This document shows, one piece after another, positions 8,363-16,375 of a DNA stretch of 64,000 nt. The position numbers and the translations under genes were made by a program. The stretch is from the NCBI GenBank assembly GCA_020161265.1, contig JAIUOC010000006.1, forward strand, positions 372,001-436,000. Reading direction: 5' to 3'. This DNA is from Chloroflexota bacterium (lineage in GTDB: Bacteria > Chloroflexota > Chloroflexia > Chloroflexales > Herpetosiphonaceae). The notes beneath the pieces were generated by a model, which was not told the origin of the DNA, searched no databases, and saw nothing but the letters and a program-made list of their open reading frames with translations. Within the stretch, counting starts at the first letter, position 1. The number at the start of each line of letters is the position of its first letter.

Positions 8363-10120
8363 TCATACTTCCAAAACGCTTTCCTCTTGATCTTTGAGTT
8401 GTAGATCGTAGATGGTGCGATACAAGCCTGGTTGGGCCAGTAGCTCGGTGTGGGTGCCATGCTGCACAACTTTGCCAGCATCAAGCACCAGAATTTGGTC
8501 GGCATTTTTGAGCGTCAGCAAACGTTGGGCAATCACAAAGGTCGTGCGGCCTTGCATCAGTTGTTCGAGTGCTTGTTGAATTAAGTGCTCAGTTTCCGTG
8601 TCCACGCTCGATGTTGAGTCGTCCAAAATCAAAATGCGTGGGTTGAGCAACAAGGCACGAGCGATCGCGATGCGCTGACGTTGACCACCAGAGAGGGTCA
8701 CGCCCCGCTCGCCAACTTTGGTTTGGTAGCCTTCGCTAAAATGCAAAATAAAATCATGAGCACGCGCTGCTTTGGCCGCCGCAATCACTTCATCATCACT
8801 GGCTTCAGGCCGCCCATAGCGAATGTTATCGGCGATGCTTGAGCTAAATAAAAATGAATCTTGCAGTACAATCCCAATTTGTTGGCGCAAACTTTGAATT
8901 GCCAAATCGCGCACGTCGTGGCCATCGACCAACACCCGCCCTTCGATTGGGTCGTAAAAGCGTGGGATGAGATTGGTGATGGTGCTTTTGCCTGAGCCAG
9001 TTGGCCCCATCAAGGCCACAACTTGGCCAGGCTTGGCCTCGAACGAAATATCGTGCAACGTTGGGCGACCACCTTCGCGATAGGCAAACGAAACATGCTC
9101 AAATTTAACGTTGCCCTGCACATGATCCAACGAATGAGCATCAGCTTTATCGGCTAATTCATCAAACGTATCAATAATTTCAAACACGCGGGCTGAACTT
9201 GCTACCGCTGTAGCCGCCAAGTTGACGGTAAAGCCCAAGCGTTGCACTGGGTTATTCAGCAACAGCACATAGCTGATCATCGCGAATAACGAGCCAACCG
9301 TAATTGTGCCGTTCATCGCCTGTGGACCGCCAATCCAGAGCAAAATAATCACGCTGATGGCGACCAAAAAGTTGAAAAAGGGCCAGCTATTGCCCCAAAT
9401 GCGAATTACCGCAAAACGGCGGTTATACCACTCACCATTATCGCGATCGAATTTTTCGAGTTCATATGGTTCGCGGGCAAAAGCTTTGACCACGCGAATG
9501 CCAGTCAGGCTTTCTTGCATCATGGTTGAGAGCTTGCCCATTTGCTCTTGAATTTTGGTAAACAGCGGCTCGACCGTGTTGCCAAAGCGAATTGTGGCGT
9601 AGAGCAGTACGGGCAAGGGCAAGAGTGCCAAGCCAGTCAAGGTTAAATCTTCAAGCACCATGGCCACGATAATGCCGAAAAGCAAGAGCATGGTTGAGCT
9701 AAGTTCAAGTAGCCCAACCCCGACAAAACGCTCGGTTTCGGTAATATCGCTGGTGGCGCGGCTCATCAGGTCGCCAGTTTGTGAGCGATCATGGAACGAA
9801 AAAGGCAGCCGTTGAATCGCATCGTAAAAACGATTGCGTAAATCGTAGGCCACCCGAAAGCTCAGCCATTCGCCATAATAGCGTTGAGCAAAGCCAAAAA
9901 TCACCCGTACCACCGCCACGCCCAAAATAATGAGCGCTGTAATCAGCAACGCGCGACTTGAACCACTGGCGATGCCTTGATCAATCGCTTGTTTGAGCAA
10001 TTGTGGAATCGCAATGTTTAAGCCGACCGCCAACAAGGTTGAGCCATAGGCATAGAACACTTGCCTAGGGTAAGGCCGTAGGTGCGCCAGTAGCCGTCGA
10101 TACTGATCTAGATGCTTCAC
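8363..10120 (-). CDS. ABC exporter half-transporter, degenerate-site subunit
   Basis: This 585-aa exporter-type ABC protein has an N-terminal membrane domain and a C-terminal ATPase. Walker A GPTGSGKST and signature LSGGQRQR are canonical. Walker B ends LILDDSTSS, so the catalytic Glu is Asp, and the H-loop reads VIAQRLLT, so the switch His is Gln. This Asp/Gln pair is known from heterodimeric exporters such as TM287/288 and BmrCD. The partner at 6378-8231 supplies the matching non-canonical signature. The two are co-directional, this gene first. A start at ATG 10120 has GGAGG (GGAGGCATGCGTG) nearby. The substrate is not evident. Confidence 0.93.
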   Translation of the reverse strand: MKHLDQYRRLLAHLRPYPRQVFYAYGSTLLAVGLNIAIPQLLKQAIDQGIASGSSRALLITALIILGVAVVRVIFGFAQRYYGEWLSFRVAYDLRNRFYDAIQRLPFSFHDRSQTGDLMSRATSDITETERFVGVGLLELSSTMLLLFGIIVAMVLEDLTLTGLALLPLPVLLYATIRFGNTVEPLFTKIQEQMGKLSTMMQESLTGIRVVKAFAREPYELEKFDRDNGEWYNRRFAVIRIWGNSWPFFNFLVAISVIILLWIGGPQAMNGTITVGSLFAMISYVLLLNNPVQRLGFTVNLAATAVASSARVFEIIDTFDELADKADAHSLDHVQGNVKFEHVSFAYREGGRPTLHDISFEAKPGQVVALMGPTGSGKSTITNLIPRFYDPIEGRVLVDGHDVRDLAIQSLRQQIGIVLQDSFLFSSSIADNIRYGRPEASDDEVIAAAKAARAHDFILHFSEGYQTKVGERGVTLSGGQRQRIAIARALLLNPRILILDDSTSSVDTETEHLIQQALEQLMQGRTTFVIAQRLLTLKNADQILVLDAGKVVQHGTHTELLAQPGLYRTIYDLQLKDQEESVLEV

Positions 10121-10231
10121 GCATGCCTCCTTTTTGATGGTTATCCCGAACCAGCAGACTATATAGTATATGCTAAAATGTGCATAACAATATCAGTCTT
10201 TGGTCGCATGATCATTTTCCAAACGGTTAGA

Positions 10232-10258
10232 TCATGGGTGAAACCCAAACACCCATGA
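10232..10258. other. Inverted repeat in the divergent promoter region
   Basis: TCATGGGTG at 10232-10240 pairs with CACCCATGA at 10250-10258 around a 9-nt loop. It lies between the exporter operon and the riboswitch gene, where an operator would be plausible. No regulator can be assigned. Confidence 0.4.
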
Positions 10259-10351
10259 CAATTAAGCTGTTGGATTTTGAGATTGGCAAGCTTGATTTCA
10301 GTGCTTACTTACTGGCTAGATTGTTCAAGCTGCTGTTGTTAAGGATAGTTT

Positions 10352-10380
10352 TTGCTGATTCAAATTTTTTGTGCTATTGT
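10352..10380 (+). promoter_or_regulatory. Sigma-70-like promoter for the TPP riboswitch transcript
   Basis: TTGCTG at 10352-10357 and TATTGT at 10375-10380 are separated by 17 nt. Transcription would start near 10387, just before the riboswitch aptamer. Confidence 0.55.
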
Positions 10381-10400
10381 GTGAGCAATTACAGATAACA

Positions 10401-10490
10401 ACCGCTAGGGGAGCCATGTGGCTGAGATTTCGCAACGGCGAAAGACCCTCTGAACCTGATCTCGTTAGTCCGAGCGAAGGAAAGCGGCGT
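10401..10490 (+). promoter_or_regulatory. TPP (THI-element) riboswitch
   Basis: The aptamer shows the conserved THI-box segments in order: GGGGAGC, CTGAGA, GACCC, CTGAACCTGAT, GTTAG and GAAGGAAAG. The closing P1 stem is CCGCT (10402-10406) with AGCGG (10483-10487). A Rho-independent terminator follows within 10 nt, so the likely mechanism is transcription termination when thiamine pyrophosphate is bound. It precedes a thiamine-type binding protein gene, which fits. Confidence 0.95.
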
Positions 10491-10496
10491 GGTTTA

Positions 10497-10519
10497 ATCC
10501 CGCCGTGCGCGGGATTTTT
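10497..10519 (+). terminator. Riboswitch-controlled intrinsic terminator
   Basis: ATCCCGC (10497-10503) pairs with GCGGGAT (10509-10515) over a 5-nt loop, followed by five T residues. Its position directly after the TPP aptamer makes it the expression platform. Confidence 0.9.
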
Positions 10520-10558
10520 GCATGCTGGCCCCTAGCCAATGTTCAAGGAGTTTATTTC

Positions 10559-11719
10559 GTGAAACGTTGGTTACTGAGTTTTTTAACAATTGGTTCATTG
10601 GTTTTGGCTGGCTGTGGTGCGGCGGCTACGCCAACCGCTGAAACCGCGATTCAGCCTACTCCGGCCACCACGGCTGCCGCTGATGTTACGCCTGCGGCAA
10701 CCCAAGCCACCCAAGCGCCGACTGATAGCGGCCAGTTTGCCGGCCAAACCTTGGTGGTGGTTTCGCACGATAGCTTTGCAATTAGTAGCGAAGTTATCTC
10801 AGGCTTTGAGCAAATGACTGGCGCAACCGTGCAGATTCTGGAATCGGGTGATGCTGGCGAAGCACTCAATAAGAGCATTTTGGCCAAAGGCGCACCCTTG
10901 GGCGATGTGTTGTATGGGGTTGATAATACCTTTTTGAGTCGGGCGCTTGATGCTGATATTTTCGAGGCCTATGCTGCCAAGAATATCGAACAAATTCCTG
11001 CTGAATTGAAACTCGATAGCCAAAATCGGGTTTCGCCAGTTGATGTTGGCTATGTCACGATCAATTACGATAAAGCTGCCTTGGCCGAGGCTGGCCTGAG
11101 CTTGCCAACCGATTTACGCGATTTAACCAAACCTGAATGGAAAGGCAAGTTGGTGGTTGAAAATCCAGCAACTTCATCGCCTGGATTATCATTTATGTTG
11201 GCGACGATTGCCCACTTTGGTGAGAGCGGTGATTATACGTGGCGCAACTTCTGGAGCGACCTGCGAGCCAATGAAATCAAAGTGGCTAGCGGCTGGGAAG
11301 AAGCCTACTATGGCGATTTTAGCGGAGCCAGCGATGGTCAATATCCGTTGGTCGTCAGTTATGCGACTAGCCCTGCCGCCGAAGTTATCTTTGCTACAAC
11401 GCCATTGACCGATGCACCGACTGGCAATTTGTTGTTGCCTGGTGGCGCATTCCAGCAAATTGAATTTGTGGGCTTGCTGAAAGATGCCAAAAACCCTGAA
11501 TTGGGCAAAGCTTGGATTGACTATATGCTGGGCGATACCTTCCAAAGCGATATTGGCGGGCAGATGTTTGTGTACCCAGCCCTGCCTAGCGCTAAAGTGC
11601 CAGCTGAATTTACTCAATATGCCCAAGTGCCCAGCGCTGTGGCGACGCTTGCGCCAGCTGAGATTGCTGCCAACCGCGAGCGCTGGCTCAACGAATGGCA
11701 AGAAACCGTCCTACGCTAA
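10559..11719 (+). CDS. thiB: Thiamine ABC transporter solute-binding lipoprotein (ThiB-like)
   Basis: This 386-aa lipoprotein is predicted to capture thiamine or a phosphate ester outside the membrane. The GTG at 10559 has AAGGAG 8 nt upstream. The leader ends with lipobox LAGC (KRWLLSFLTIGSLVLAGC), followed by an Ala/Thr/Pro linker. The mature domain begins LVVVSHDSFAIS and includes GDVLYGVDNTFLSRAL and VVSYATSPAAEV, all characteristic of the ThiB/TbpA family. A TPP riboswitch upstream supports the substrate. No permease or ATPase gene lies next to it, so it must use components encoded elsewhere. An upstream in-frame GTG at 10505 falls in the terminator and is rejected. Confidence 0.93.
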   Translation: MKRWLLSFLTIGSLVLAGCGAAATPTAETAIQPTPATTAAADVTPAATQATQAPTDSGQFAGQTLVVVSHDSFAISSEVISGFEQMTGATVQILESGDAGEALNKSILAKGAPLGDVLYGVDNTFLSRALDADIFEAYAAKNIEQIPAELKLDSQNRVSPVDVGYVTINYDKAALAEAGLSLPTDLRDLTKPEWKGKLVVENPATSSPGLSFMLATIAHFGESGDYTWRNFWSDLRANEIKVASGWEEAYYGDFSGASDGQYPLVVSYATSPAAEVIFATTPLTDAPTGNLLLPGGAFQQIEFVGLLKDAKNPELGKAWIDYMLGDTFQSDIGGQMFVYPALPSAKVPAEFTQYAQVPSAVATLAPAEIAANRERWLNEWQETVLR

Positions 11720-11725
11720 AACGCA

Positions 11726-11761
11726 ACATCCCCTGCAAACTTCAAGTGTTGCAGGGGATGT
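11726..11761 (+). terminator. Strong hairpin after thiB
   Basis: A 13-bp perfect stem, ACATCCCCTGCAA (11726-11738) with TTGCAGGGGATGT (11749-11761), has a 10-nt loop. It lies 6 nt after the stop codon and 20 bp from the convergent gene, so it probably serves both. Confidence 0.75.
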
Positions 11762-11780
11762 CTGTTAGCAAAAATGCAGT

Positions 11781-12356
11781 TTAGTCGCCAGTGGTTTTGA
11801 CTGCTGGCCAATCGCCAACCATCAACCCGCCAACAACCCCGATTAATGCGCCGAAGCCACCACCGAGCAAATATTCGCCTGTGACCGTGGCCAAACCCAA
11901 GCCGATCAACACACAGAAGGCAACCCCCACAATAATTCGCTTGAGCCGACCAAGCATAGTCAGCGAAATAATCGAATTTGCGGTGATCAAATCGTTGCCA
12001 TTGCTGGCGGGAGCAGCTGGTTTTGGGGCAACAGGTGCAGCCGGAGCAGCAGCAGGCGTGGCGGCAACCACAGGTGCAGCGGCAGGAGCTGGGGTCGCAG
12101 CAACCGCGACTGGCGCAGCAGGTGCATCGCTAGCAGCAGCTTTTTTAGCAGCCCGAATTGCTTCCAACCGAGCCTTTTTATCATCCGACATATTAGCGCC
12201 AACCGCAGCGCTTGGAGCCTCGGTTGTTGCCGCTACGACCGGCGCAGCAGGTGCAGGTGCAGCCGCAGGCTCTTCGCCCGCAGCAGCCTTTTTGGCGGCA
12301 TTGGCTGCGCGAATCGCATCGAGCCGCGCCTTTTTTTCATCGCTTGTATCAGCCAT
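11781..12356 (-). CDS. Ala/Pro-rich protein with duplicated charged motif and C-terminal membrane anchor
   Basis: I do not recognise a named family. The 191-aa product has two copies of a helix with the core KKARL-AIRAA (near residues 8-25 and 60-75), each followed by Ala-rich low-complexity sequence with Ala/Pro/Val repeats. The last ~60 residues hold two hydrophobic segments rich in Gly (GEYLLGGGFGALIGVVGG). This suggests a membrane-anchored protein with a flexible cytoplasmic arm. The ATG at 12356 has GAGGGA upstream. A long open frame on the opposite strand is a by-product of GC-rich alanine codons. KKARLEAIRAA-like arms also occur in some Chloroflexota respiratory subunits, but this is only a resemblance. 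Confidence 0.7.
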   Translation of the reverse strand: MADTSDEKKARLDAIRAANAAKKAAAGEEPAAAPAPAAPVVAATTEAPSAAVGANMSDDKKARLEAIRAAKKAAASDAPAAPVAVAATPAPAAAPVVAATPAAAPAAPVAPKPAAPASNGNDLITANSIISLTMLGRLKRIIVGVAFCVLIGLGLATVTGEYLLGGGFGALIGVVGGLMVGDWPAVKTTGD

Positions 12357-12738
12357 GTGCGTCCCTCAGATAGCAAAGATTAAATTGATCGACATCATTC
12401 CGATAGCACGGTATTCCCAATCGCAAACAAGCCAGTAATCCCCAACTCGATGAGTTAAGGCTTCCAACTCGCGCTGTATTGTATCATGCTTGGTTGGTCT
12501 TGGTGCAGCAATTTGGCGAGGAAAATGAGTTCCGTTGAGCCAGCCGTGCCGTTCCACCCAAGAGCACGGCTGACCTTTTCGGATTGAGAGGAAACGCACC
12601 TGTAGTATGCCGCCAACAGATGAGTATCAGGTGAGGATGATGTCAATAAGCGATTAACGTTAATCGCCAATTGTTTAACCAAATTCTCACCATCTGATCT
12701 ATACTTGGGCCGTTGTGGTTCGTCAAAGGAGACATTCA
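12357..12738. other. Intergenic region with an operator-like palindrome
   Basis: No convincing gene is present in this 382-bp gap between divergent genes. The notable element is an 18-bp perfect palindrome at 12650-12667. A TATACT at 12700-12705 could be a -10 for ftcD, but no -35 is well spaced. Confidence 0.5.
12650..12667. promoter_or_regulatory. 18-bp perfect palindrome upstream of ftcD
   Basis: GCGATTAACGTTAATCGC is fully self-complementary. It lies about 70 nt before the ftcD start, a usual place for a dimeric repressor site. The cognate regulator is unknown. Confidence 0.5.
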
Positions 12739-14226
12739 ATGGGCTTGGTCGAAAGTATTATGAATTTCAGCGAAGGCCGTCGCACTGAGGTTGTGCACGC
12801 CATTCGTGATGCGATTACGGCTGTTGCTGGGGTGCAATTGCTCGATGTTCAATCCGACGCTGATCATAATCGCACGGTGATTAGTTTTGCGGGCGAGGCT
12901 GAAGCAGTTGGCGAAGCTGCCTTCCAAGCAACCCGCACTGCCCAAGGCTTAATTAATTTGAATACCCATCGCGGCGAACACCCACGCATCGGCGCGACCG
13001 ATGTCTTGCCTTTTGTGCCACTTGGCCAAACCACCATGAAGCAATGTGTTGCCTTGGCTCGCAAAGTTGGCAAGCGAATTGGCGATGAACTGGGGATTGC
13101 GGTTTATTTGTATGAAGAGGCTGCGACCCGCCCCGAACGCCAAAATTTGGCCGATGTACGCAAGGGCGAATATGAGGCTTGGCGCAAAGCCATCGGGGTT
13201 GATCCGGCGCGGGAGCCAGATTTTGGCCCAGCCGTGGCGACACCCGCAGGCGCAACCGTGGTTGGGGCACGCCAGCCATTGATTGCCTATAACATCTATT
13301 TAAATACCACCGATGTAGAAATTGCCAAAAAAATCGCTAAATCAATTCGGTATCTTGGCGGTGGCTTACGCTATGTCAAAGCTTTGGGCTTGTTGGTCGA
13401 TGGCCGTGCCCAAATCTCGATGAACTTGGTTAATTTCCGTGGCACGCCAATTCATCGAGTGCAGGAGTTGGTACGCGCCGAGGCCATGCGCTATGGCGTA
13501 ACGATCACTGAGGGCGAAGTTATCGGGCTTGTGCCGCAAGATGCGCTGGTTGATGCCGCCGAGCATTATCTGCAACTCAATCGTTTTCGTCGCGACCAAG
13601 TGCTTGAATCGAAGTTGGCCGCGCCAAGTGCTGGCGCTGACTGGCTGCCAACCAACACGTTCCAAGCCTTTGCGGCTGGTACACCAACGCCTGGTGGTGG
13701 TTCGGCGGCGGCCTTGGCTGGGGCTTTGGCTGGCGCGTTGGGCCAAATGGTGGCGAATTTAACGGTTAGCCGCAAAAAATATGCAGCGGTCAAGCCCAGC
13801 ATGCAAGCAGCCTTGGAGCGTTTGAGCGAAGCAACCACCAGCTTAGGCAAATTGGCTTTGGCCGATAGTGCCGCCTTTAATGCTATCAGTGTTGCCCGTA
13901 AATTGCCTGAAGAGCAAGCTGACCGAGCGCAACAATTGGCGGCAGCAATTGTCCATGCCTGTGAAGTTCCCTTGCAAGTGGCCCAACAAGCTGCCAGTTT
14001 GTTTGATGATTTATATCTCTTGGCGACCCAAGGCAACGTCAATGCCCGCACCGATGCCCAAGTTGGTGGCTATTTGGCCTATGCCGCAGTCAATGGGGCT
14101 GGCTTAAATGTGTTGGTCAATCTTGGTGATTTAAGCGATGCTCAATTGCGTGAACAATTCAGCGCGGCGGTTGCCAAGCTGCGCCAACAAGCTGATCAAG
14201 GCTTGCAAAAACTAACGACACTCTAG
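12739..14226 (+). CDS. ftcD: Bifunctional glutamate formimidoyltransferase / formimido-THF cyclodeaminase
   Basis: The 495-aa cytoplasmic enzyme moves the formimino group of N-formimidoyl-glutamate to tetrahydrofolate and then releases ammonia, a late step of histidine breakdown that feeds one-carbon metabolism. Residues ~1-290 form the transferase (ESIMNFSEGRR at the start; LNTHRGEHPRIGATDVLPFVP). Residues ~305-495 form the cyclodeaminase (AAGTPTPGGGSAAALAGALAGALGQMVANLT). The fusion order matches the vertebrate-type FTCD, which in bacteria is often split. The start at 12739 has AAAGGAG 7 nt upstream; an in-frame GTG at 12715 is unlikely. No other hut genes are adjacent. Confidence 0.95.
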   Translation: MGLVESIMNFSEGRRTEVVHAIRDAITAVAGVQLLDVQSDADHNRTVISFAGEAEAVGEAAFQATRTAQGLINLNTHRGEHPRIGATDVLPFVPLGQTTMKQCVALARKVGKRIGDELGIAVYLYEEAATRPERQNLADVRKGEYEAWRKAIGVDPAREPDFGPAVATPAGATVVGARQPLIAYNIYLNTTDVEIAKKIAKSIRYLGGGLRYVKALGLLVDGRAQISMNLVNFRGTPIHRVQELVRAEAMRYGVTITEGEVIGLVPQDALVDAAEHYLQLNRFRRDQVLESKLAAPSAGADWLPTNTFQAFAAGTPTPGGGSAAALAGALAGALGQMVANLTVSRKKYAAVKPSMQAALERLSEATTSLGKLALADSAAFNAISVARKLPEEQADRAQQLAAAIVHACEVPLQVAQQAASLFDDLYLLATQGNVNARTDAQVGGYLAYAAVNGAGLNVLVNLGDLSDAQLREQFSAAVAKLRQQADQGLQKLTTL

Positions 14227-14235
14227 GCAGGGTTA

Positions 14236-14244
14236 TGCTACAAT
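14236..14244 (+). promoter_or_regulatory. Extended -10 promoter element
   Basis: TGCTACAAT at 14236-14244 fits a TG-n-TAnnnT extended -10. It lies about 44 nt before a 52-codon gene. The -35 region is poor, so this is tentative. Confidence 0.35.
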
Positions 14245-14287
14245 GAGCACATAGATCAACTTCTGCGTATCGCGAGGAGATTTTTCA

Positions 14288-14446
14288 ATGGCTCGTTGGC
14301 TTCTGATTGTCGTTGGCTTGGCTGCTTTGGTGCGCGTCATCGACTTACAACGTAAACTTGATGCCGCCCGCTCACGTGGCGATATGTACCGCGACATCTC
14401 AGCCCGCCTTGATCGTCAATTGGCGGATTTGCAAAAGCAAGCCTAA
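14288..14446 (+). CDS. Small membrane-anchored coiled-coil protein (52 aa)
   Basis: The short gene begins MARWLLIVVGLAALVRVIDL, a single transmembrane segment, followed by a charged helix with heptad-like Leu/Ile spacing (QRKLDAARS through LDRQLADLQKQA). The ATG at 14288 has a strong GAGGAG 8 nt upstream, and a 16-bp terminator hairpin follows 25 nt after the stop. That combination makes it a convincing real gene despite its size. I do not recognise a family; a small scaffold or sensor of the inner membrane is possible. Confidence 0.75.
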   Translation: MARWLLIVVGLAALVRVIDLQRKLDAARSRGDMYRDISARLDRQLADLQKQA

Positions 14447-14470
14447 GCATCCCTAATAGCTGCTTAAACT

Positions 14471-14508
14471 AGCCGCTCAATAATCCTTGTTTGGATTGTT
14501 GAGCGGCT
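14471..14508 (+). terminator. Hairpin after the 52-aa gene
   Basis: AGCCGCTCAATAATCC (14471-14486) pairs with GGATTGTTGAGCGGCT (14493-14508), 16 bp with one wobble, over a 6-nt loop. The following sequence is GGTGGTTTAA. Confidence 0.7.
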
Positions 14509-14635
14509 GGTGGTTTAATCGGTCTTGCGGCGGAGCTATCAGTCGGCCATCAGGCGCTCGTCAGATCGGCATACTGGCGTAGCATGGAGTTATTAAGTAC
14601 GCTGCCTCTGGAAACACAAGCCCATGGAGGTCGCC

Positions 14636-14773
14636 ATGCTGACGACACTATTTTTTGTTGCGCTCCTGCTTGTGGCATTAGCCGCATTGCCGTATGTCTC
14701 ACGCTCAACGCCAGTGGTCGAGGATGATTCCGACGAGCCACAATTACGCATGAAGCCGACGCGCCAACGCTAA
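14636..14773 (+). CDS. Small membrane protein (45 aa)
   Basis: This open frame encodes an N-terminal hydrophobic helix (LTTLFFVALLLVALAALP) followed by an acidic then basic tail (VVEDDSDEPQLRMKPTRQR). GGAGG lies 6 nt before the ATG at 14636. The 3' end overlaps the convergent CCA-adding enzyme gene by 30 bp. I see no recognisable family. Good start signals and a plausible topology support a real gene, but conservation is untested. Confidence 0.55.
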   Translation: MLTTLFFVALLLVALAALPYVSRSTPVVEDDSDEPQLRMKPTRQR

Positions 14774-16297
14774 GGCGCTCTCACGGTCGGTCACTTCGCC
14801 AGCCGCTTGGGCTTCACGAATTGCCTCAAGCAACAGCCCAATCTGTGGGCCGGCTGCTAAACCTAGCTCTTGCATCAGCGTGTGTCCATCTAATAAGGGC
14901 ACACGTTTTTGTTCGGCCTCAGCATCCCAATAAAACCCCAACATTGCATCAGTCCAAGCGGCTTGGTAGGCCCAATGATGTTCTTGCAGCAACGGCCCGC
15001 GCGTCGCCATATGGTCGGCCAAGGCGTGCAGTAAGGTATCGACGGCGCTTTCTTTTAAATCGCGAAAGAAGCGATAGGCCGCTTTGGCCGTGGTTTCAGG
15101 CTGCGAGTAAAGCTGACCAGGCCGCATATGCCCCGCAATTACCTTGCACATATACTCAATTTCTTGGTTGCTAAATCGCAGCCGCTGGTACACTCCGCGG
15201 GCAATGTCAGCGCCAATCGTTTGATGCTCATGAAACGAGACGCTGCCATCGGGTTTATCAACTCGTGTCGCTGGCTTGGCACAATCGTGCAGCAGAATCG
15301 CCATTTTCCAGAGGGCGCGATGGCTGGTAGTCTGGCCAATTGGCTGTTGAATTTGGGCAACCACTTGCTCGGCCCATTGCAGTTGCAGCGTCAAGTTGGG
15401 TAGCATGCGCAAGGTCGCGGGTTGTTGAAAAAAGGCTGGTGGATGCCAATCATCGGCGATAGCTGGCGGTGCTAGTGGCGTTGGCTGTTGATCATGTTCC
15501 AACTGGGCAAGCAGCCATTCGCCAGCCGTAATCGTTTCGAGTGAATGCTCCCACACATCTAAAAAGTGAATATTGGGCTGGGTGTGGTGATACATTGGGC
15601 GAATTTCAGGAATTAAGCTTGGCAAAAGATTAACTCGATCCAAATAACGCAGCCAGCTAGCACTCCAACGGGTGGCTAAAATTGCCAATAATTCAACCCG
15701 CACTCGTTCAACCGCCACCTGGCTAATCAATTCGGCATGGGCCATGATTGCCTGATCGGTCGCTGGATCAAGTTGCCAGCCGAGTTGGGCGGCAATCCGC
15801 ACCGCTCGTAGCATGCGCAATGGATCATTGGCTAAGGCATTGGCTTGCACCATGCGCAGCGTACCAGTCTCAATATCGTTCAATCCAGCATGGGGATCGA
15901 TGATTTGGCCGAGTTGGGCTTGCTCGTAAAGCGGCGCGGCCATGGCATTAATTGTAAAATCGCGGTCGGCCAAATCGCCCACTAAATCAGCAGCCCGCAA
16001 ATGGGCCAGATCAAGATACTTGCCATCGGTCAAGACCACCCGCCCAATATCACGCTCAGCATCGAGCACTACCACACTCGCGTTGAGTTGCTTGGCAAGG
16101 CTTTGGGCTAAGGTAATGGCTGGTTGATTGACCACCAAATCAACATCATGCAACGGGCGGCCAATCACCAGATCGCGCAGGGTACCGCCGACGACCCAGG
16201 CTGGTTGAGAACCTAAAAGGTGTTTAAGCACGCTCAAGGCTTGGCGTAAACTCAGGTAGGCTGAGCTTTGGGGCAACTGAATATGGCTAATCTTCAT
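14744..16297 (-). CDS. cca: CCA tRNA nucleotidyltransferase with HD domain
   Basis: This class II nucleotidyltransferase adds or repairs the 3' CCA end of tRNAs (it may alternatively act as a poly(A) polymerase). The head domain carries WVVGGTLRDLVIGRPLHDVDLVV, with the G-G and metal-binding DVD motifs, then RDFTINAMA and the DPLRMLRAVRIAAQLGW neck region. From about residue 330 there is an HD phosphohydrolase domain (ILLHDCAKP, IAGHMRPGQL). The total of 517 aa is usual for HD-containing members. The ATG at 16297 has GTGAG upstream. It is divergent from rfbC. The tRNA-Pro in this window already encodes CCA, so a repair role is likely for such tRNAs. Confidence 0.93.
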   Translation of the reverse strand: MKISHIQLPQSSAYLSLRQALSVLKHLLGSQPAWVVGGTLRDLVIGRPLHDVDLVVNQPAITLAQSLAKQLNASVVVLDAERDIGRVVLTDGKYLDLAHLRAADLVGDLADRDFTINAMAAPLYEQAQLGQIIDPHAGLNDIETGTLRMVQANALANDPLRMLRAVRIAAQLGWQLDPATDQAIMAHAELISQVAVERVRVELLAILATRWSASWLRYLDRVNLLPSLIPEIRPMYHHTQPNIHFLDVWEHSLETITAGEWLLAQLEHDQQPTPLAPPAIADDWHPPAFFQQPATLRMLPNLTLQLQWAEQVVAQIQQPIGQTTSHRALWKMAILLHDCAKPATRVDKPDGSVSFHEHQTIGADIARGVYQRLRFSNQEIEYMCKVIAGHMRPGQLYSQPETTAKAAYRFFRDLKESAVDTLLHALADHMATRGPLLQEHHWAYQAAWTDAMLGFYWDAEAEQKRVPLLDGHTLMQELGLAAGPQIGLLLEAIREAQAAGEVTDRESALALARRLHA

Positions 16298-16375
16298 ACA
16301 AAACTCACTTTGGGCAGCTATGCTCTATAATTGTGGGATAATTGAACCCACCGAATGGCGAAAGGACGAAAGGCA

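Noticed and set aside
11791-12438. 215-codon plus-strand frame opposite the Ala-rich gene
   Set aside because: It is Ala/Gly-rich low-complexity sequence mirrored from GCN codons of the minus-strand gene, which has a proper start and membrane domain.
12366-12739. Two minus-strand frames (77 and 94 codons) upstream of ftcD
   Set aside because: They cross the palindrome and promoter area of ftcD, have no ribosome-binding sites and no recognisable protein features.
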